A DNA stretch of 64,000 nucleotides, taken from NCBI RefSeq assembly GCF_027744825.2, contig NC_071340.1, positions 1,991,501 to 2,055,500 on the forward strand, given 5' to 3'. Made by a program: the position numbers and the translations under genes. Shown here one piece after another: positions 59,690 through 64,000 of this stretch; positions within the stretch are counted from its first letter, which is position 1; every line of letters begins with the position of its first letter. Below the pieces are notes generated by a model that was not told the DNA's origin, did not search any database, and saw only the letters and a program-made list of their open reading frames with translations. This stretch comes from Synchiropus splendidus. Lineage: Eukaryota > Chordata > Actinopteri > Syngnathiformes > Callionymidae.

Positions 59690-62600
59690 CATAACTTTGC
59701 AGGGAAGCTTTAGAACATGAAAATTTCACCTCCCACTTCAGCAGAAAGGGTATTTCTAGTAGTTGCACATCAAATCTAAGCTGTCTGTAGAGTTTTTCCT
59801 GAGTTATCAATATTGTTATGTTTGGCGTTCCGGAATCTACCGTATCTCAGGCAGAAACCGTGTTTTCTGCATTGTGCCATAACTTTGCAGGGAAGCTTTA
59901 GAACATGAAATTTTCACCTCCCACTGGAGCAGAAAGGGTCTTTCTAGTAGTTGCACATCAAATCTAAGCTGTCTGATGTGTTTTTCCAAAGTTATCAACA
60001 TTTTTATGTTTGGTGTTCTGGAACCCACCTAATCTCAAGCTGAAAACGCGTTTTCTGCATTGTGCCAAAACTTTTCAGGGAAGCTTCAGAACACGAAATG
60101 TTCGCCTCCCACTATAGCAGAAAGGGTCTTTCTAGTAGTTGCACATCAAATCTAAGCTGTCTGAAGTGTATTTCCAAAGTTATCAACATTTTTATGTTTG
60201 GCGTTCTGGAACCCGCCTTATCTCAGGCTGAAAACGCGTTTTCTGCATTGTGCCATAACTTTGCAGGGAGACTTCAGAACATGAAATTTTCTCCTCCCAC
60301 TATATCAGAAAGGGTATTTCTAGTAGTTGCACATCAAATCTAAGTTGTCTGAAGTGTTTTTCCAAAGTTATCAACATTCTTATGTTTGGCGTTCTGGAAT
60401 CAACCTTATCTCAGACTGAAAACGTGTTTTCTGCATTGTGCCATAACTTTGCAGGGAAACTTCAGAACATGAAATTTTCACCTCCAACTATAGCAGGAAG
60501 AGTCTTTCTAGTAGTTGCCCGTCAAATCTAAGCTGTTTGAAGTGTCTTTCCAAAGTTATCACCATTTTTATGTTTGGCGTTCCAGAAACAACCTTATCTC
60601 CGGCTGAAAACGCGTTTTACGCAATTTGCCATAACTTTGCAGGAAAGCCTCAGAACATGAACTTTTCACCTCCCACTATAGCAGAAAGGGTCTTTCTAGT
60701 AGTTGCACATCAAATCTAAGCTGTCTGAAGTGTATTTCCCAAGTTATCAACATTTTTATGTTTGGCGTTCCGGAATCGACCTTATCTCAGGCAGAAAACG
60801 CGTTTTCTGCATTGTGATATAACTTTGCAGGGAAGCTTCAGAACATGAAATTTTCACCTCCAACTATAGCAGGAAGAGTCTTTCTAGTAGTTGCCCGTCA
60901 AATCTAAGCTGTTTGAAGTGTCTTTCCAAAGTTATCACCATTTTTATGTTTGGCGTTCCAGAAACAACCTTATCTCCGGCTGAAAACGCGTTTTACGCAA
61001 TTTGCCATAACTTTGCAGGAAAGCCTCAGAACATGAACTTTTCACCTCCCACTATAGCAGAAAGGGTCTTTCTAGTAGTTGCACATCAAATCTAAGCTGT
61101 CTGAAGTGTATTTCCCAAGTTATCAACATTTTTATGTTTGGCGTTCCGGAATCGACCTTATCTCAGGCAGAAAACGCGTTTTCTGCATTGTGATATAACT
61201 TTGCAGGGAAGCTTCAGAACATGAAATTTTCACCTCCCACTGTAGCAGAAAGGGTCTTTCTAGTAGTTGCACATCAAATCTAAGCTGTCTGAAGTGTTTT
61301 TCCAAAGTTATCAACATTTTTATGTTTGGCGTTCCAGAATCGACCTTATCTCAGGCAGAAAACGTGTTTTCTGCATTGTGCCATAACTTTGCAGGGAAGC
61401 TTTAGAACATGAAATTTTCACATCCCACTGGAGCAGAAAGGGTCTTTCTAGTAGTTGCACATCAAATCTAAGCTGTCTGATGTGTTTTTCCAAAGTTATC
61501 AACATTTTTATGTTTGGTGTTCTGGAACCCACCTAATCTCAAGCTGAAAACGCGTTTTCTGCATTGTGCCAAAACTTTTCAGGGAAGCTTCAGAACACGA
61601 AATGTTCGCCTCCCACTATAGCAGAAAGGGTCTTTCTTGTAGTTGCACATCAAATCTAAGCTGTCTGAAGTGTATTTCCAAAGTTATCAACATTTTTATG
61701 TTTGGCGTTCTGGAACCCGCCTTATCTCAGGCTGAAAACGCGTTTTCTGCATTGTGCCATAACTTTGCAGGGAGACTTCAGAACATGAAATTTTCTCCTC
61801 CCACTATATCAGAAAGGGTATTTCTAGTAGTTGCACATCAAATCTAAGTTGTCTGAAGTGTTTTTCCAAAGTTATCAACATTCTTATGTTTGGCGTTCTG
61901 GAATCAACCTTATCTCAGACTGAAAACGTGTTTTCTGCATTGTGCCATAACTTTGCAGGGAAACTTCAGAACATGAAATTTTCACCTCCAACTATAGCAG
62001 GAAGAGTCTTTCTAGTAGTTGCCCGTCAAATCTAAGCTGTTTGAAGTGACTTTCCAAAGTTATCACCATTTTTATGTTTGGCGTTCCAGAAACAACCTTA
62101 TCTCTGGCTGAAAACGCGTTTTACGCAATTTGCCATAACTTTGCAGGAAAGCCTCAGAACATGAACTTTTCACCTCCCACTATAGCAGAAAGGGTCTTTC
62201 TAGTAGTTGCACATCAAATCTAAGCTGTCTGAAGTGTATTTCCCAAGTTATCTACATTTTTATGTTTGGCGTTCCGGAATCGACCTTATCTCAGGCAGAA
62301 AACGCGTTTTCTGCATTGTGATATAACTTTGCAGGGAAGCTTCAGAACATGAAATTTTCACCTCCCACTGTAGCAGAAAGGGTCTTTCTAGTAGTTGCAC
62401 ATCAAATCTAAGCTGTCTGAAGTGTTTTTCCAAAGTTATCAACATTTTTATGTTTGGCGTTCCAGAATCGACCTTATCTCAGGCTGAAAACGCGTTTCCT
62501 GCATTGTGGCATAACTTTGCAGGGAAGCTTCAGAACATGAAATTTTCACCTCCCACTGTAGCAGAAAGGGTCTTTCTAGTAGTTGCACATCAAATCTAAG

Positions 62601-63913
62601 CTGTCTGAAGTGTTTTTCCAAAGTTATCAACATTTTTATGTTTGGCGTTCTGGAACCCACCTAATCTCAGGCTGAAAACGCGTTTTCTGCATTGTGCCAT
62701 AACTTTTCAGGGAAGCTTCAGAACATGAAATGTTCGCCTCCCACTATAGCAGATAGGGTCTTTCTAGTAGTTGCACATCAAATCTAAGCTGTCTGAAGTG
62801 TTGTTCCAAAGTTATCAACATTTTTATGTTTGGCGTTCCGGAACTCACCTTATCTCACGCTTAAAAAGCGTTTTCTGCATTGTGCCATAACTTTACAGGG
62901 AAGCTTTAGAACATGAAAATTTCACCTCCCACTTCAGCAGAAAGGGTATTTCTAGTAGTTGCACATCAAATCTAAGCTGTCTGTAGAGTTTTTCCTGAGT
63001 TATCAATATTGTTATGTTTGGCGTTCCGGAATCTACCGTATCTCAGGGAGAAAACGTGTTTTCTGCATTGTGCCATAACTTTGCAGGGAAGCTTTAGAAC
63101 ATGAAATTTTCACCTCCCACTGGAGCAGAAAGGGTCTTTCTAGTAGTTGCACATCAAATCTAAGCTGTCTGATGTGTTTTTCCAAAGTTATCAACATTTT
63201 TATGTTTGGTGTTCTGGTACCCACCTAATCTCAAGCTGAAAACGCGTTTTCTGCATTGTGCCAAAACTTTTCAGGGAAGCTTCAGAACACGAAATGTTCG
63301 CCTCCCACTATAGCAGAAAGGGTCTTTCTAGTAGTTGCACATCAAATCTAAGCTGTCTGAAGTGTATTTCCAAAGTTATCAACATTTTTATGTTTGGCGT
63401 TCTGGAACCCGTCTTATCTCAGGCTGAAAACGCGTTTTCTGCATTGTGCCATAACTTTGCAGGGAGACTTCAGAACATGAAATTTTCTCCTCCCACTATA
63501 TCAGAAAGGGTATTTCTAGTAGTTGCACATCAAATCTAAGTTGTCTGAAGTGTTTTTCCAAAGTTATCAACATTCTTATGTTTGGCGTTCCGGAATCAAC
63601 CTTATCTCAGACTGAAAACGTGTTTTCTGCATTGTGCCATAACTTTGCAGGGAAACTTCAGAACATGAAATTTTCACCTCCAAGTATAGCAGAAAGAGTC
63701 TTTCTAGTAGTTGCCCGTCAAATCTAAGCTGTTTGAAGTGTCTTTCCAAAGTTATCACCATTTTTATGTTTGGCGTTCCAGAAACAACCTTATCTCAGGC
63801 TGAAAACGCGTTTTACGCAATTTGCCATAACTTTGCAGGAAAGCCTCAGAACATGAACTTTTCACCTCCCACTATAGCAGAAAGGGTCTTTCTAGTAGTT
63901 GCACATCAAATCT
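59690..63913 (+). repeat. Terminal higher-order repeat (8/9 monomers)
   Basis: The series GTCTGTAGAG/TTTTTCCTGAG/CAATATTGTTATG, ACTGGAGC, CCAAAACTTTTCAGG with CACGAAATG, CACTATATCAG with GGTATTTC, and GTTGCCCGTC occurs at about 59.9-60.5, 61.4-62.0 and 63.1-63.7 kb. Offsets are 1504 (8 monomers) and 1692 (9 monomers), with 3196 between first and last. The middle copy lacks the CAATATTGTTATG monomer. The order continues to the window edge. Confidence 0.88.
60530..61281 (+). repeat. 376-bp dimer, two tandem copies
   Basis: Dimer 60530-60905 and dimer 60906-61281 consist of a TTATCACCATT/CCAGAAACAACC monomer with GCCTCAGAACATGAAC, then a TATTTCCCAAG/GTGATATAACTTTGC monomer. The copies look identical until the second monomer's end (CCAACTATAGCAGGAAGAG versus CCCACTGTAGCAG). 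Single dimers of the same type recur near 62034 and start again at 63726. Confidence 0.88.
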
Positions 63914-64000
63914 AAGCTGTCTGAAGTGTATTTCCCAAGTTATCAACATTTTTATGTTTGGCGTTCCGGAATCGACCTTATCTCAGGCAGAAAACGCGTT
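63914..64000 (+). repeat. Partial last monomer
   Basis: The final 87 bp are the beginning of a TATTTCCCAAG-type monomer with CAGGCAGAAAACGCG, cut by the window end. The array continues beyond the window. Confidence 0.95.

Larger units (their letters stand above)
1..64000 (+). repeat. 188-bp satellite array, whole window
   Basis: About 340 head-to-tail copies of a 188-bp unit fill the window. Phase-1 points (AAGCTGTCTG) at 56, 244, 432, 621, 809, 997 and 1185 show the spacing directly, and the last is at 63914. The orientation never changes in my reading. Monomer lengths run from 181 to 200 bp, but most are 187-189. Neighbouring monomers commonly differ at several to about 20% of positions, while duplicated blocks are almost identical. 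No unique sequence or transposon interrupts the array and neither edge is reached. The strand given is only the reading direction of the monomer as defined here. A centromeric or other heterochromatic role is inferred from organisation, not shown. The species is not identified. Confidence 0.98.

Noticed and set aside
1..64000. Many small open reading frames on both strands, 60-172 codons, with similar translations
   Set aside because: They are translations of the same repeat in shifting frames. 188 leaves a remainder of 2 on division by 3, starts and stops fall at fixed monomer phases (the + stop is TAA in AATCTAAG), and both strands give equally good families. No gene structure or known domain was recognised.
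1..64000. CRISPR-like regular spacing
   Set aside because: The whole 188-bp unit is conserved. There are no short repeats separated by unique spacers and no cas-like gene.
51..64000. Pol III B-box-like look of GTTCCGGAATC
   Set aside because: It has two extra bases against the GGTTCGAATCC pattern, and there is no A-box or tRNA-like fold in the monomer.
1..64000. CENP-B box
   Set aside because: No stretch resembling the TTCG....CGGGA core at a fixed phase was seen. CTTTCGAAAG-type and TTCCGGAATCG stretches do not fit it.
1..64000. 188-bp unit as two related 94-bp halves
   Set aside because: AAGTTATCAACAT (phase 24-36) and AAGCTTCAGAACAT (116-129) look alike about 92 bp apart. The remaining halves do not align, so an ancestral half-unit is not supported.
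1..64000. LTR retrotransposon, LINE or other insertion
   Set aside because: Every interval between landmarks is 181-200 bp and filled by recognisable monomer. There is no room for an insertion.
1..64000. Inverted blocks of monomers
   Set aside because: GCACATCAAATC and GGGAAGCTTCAG appear in the same direction throughout. Only the 13-base fold-back at 43008 is antisense.

Overview
The whole 64 kb window is one uninterrupted tandem satellite DNA array. I see no protein-coding gene, RNA gene, transposon, CRISPR array or unique sequence in it. The unit is about 188 bp and GC is about 40% by hand count on the consensus. Taking AAGCTGTCTG as phase 1, the recurring phrases are CCAAAGTTATCAACATTTTT (phase 21-40), TTCCGGAATCGACC (51-64), GAAAACGCGTTTTC (77-90), GGGAAGCTTCAGAACATG (113-130), AGAAAGGGTCTTTCT (154-168) and GCACATCAAATCT (176-188). 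Phase-1 points run from 56 to 63914, which is about 340 monomers with a net loss of about 62 bp to small indels. Every monomer I followed is in the same head-to-tail orientation.

This architecture points to a eukaryotic centromeric, pericentromeric or subtelomeric block. The evidence is the near-nucleosomal unit, homogenised neighbours, higher-order repeats and absence of genes over 64 kb. I cannot name the species. Recurrent CpG-to-TpG/CpA variants suggest a genome that methylates CpG. No CENP-B-box-like motif was seen; instead each consensus monomer carries four short dyad symmetries.

Layout. (1) 1-13.2 kb: an old family with GTGTATTTCG, CAGAGAAGC and TTACGCATTG variants, organised in 7-, 8- and 9-monomer higher-order repeats, including a near-perfect 1503-bp tandem duplication at 2512-5589. 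(2) 13.2-16.2 kb: a CAAAAGTTATC-rich family with a 7/8-monomer duplication. (3) 16.2-21.5 kb: heterogeneous monomers without a clear higher-order repeat. (4) 18.2-46.6 kb: the zone of the GCATAAAGC variant (a 1-bp deletion), holding a tetramer array (29.7-32.5 kb), a 3751-bp 20-monomer tandem duplication (33.25-40.76 kb) and a long-range duplication (23.5-25.6 against 43.2-46.3 kb). (5) 46.6-59.6 kb: a third family (TAACACCAT, GTGGCATAAC, TTTTAACATCCC) with 4.5-kb and 940-bp duplications. (6) 59.7-64 kb: an 8/9-monomer higher-order repeat that runs off the window.

Several points show exact one-monomer gains or losses in register, the footprint of unequal exchange. One monomer (42857-43056) carries a 20-bp perfect inverted repeat made by a small fold-back insertion, the only clear inverted sequence in the array. 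The open reading frames here are by-products of the repeat (188 is not a multiple of 3) and are not annotated as genes.
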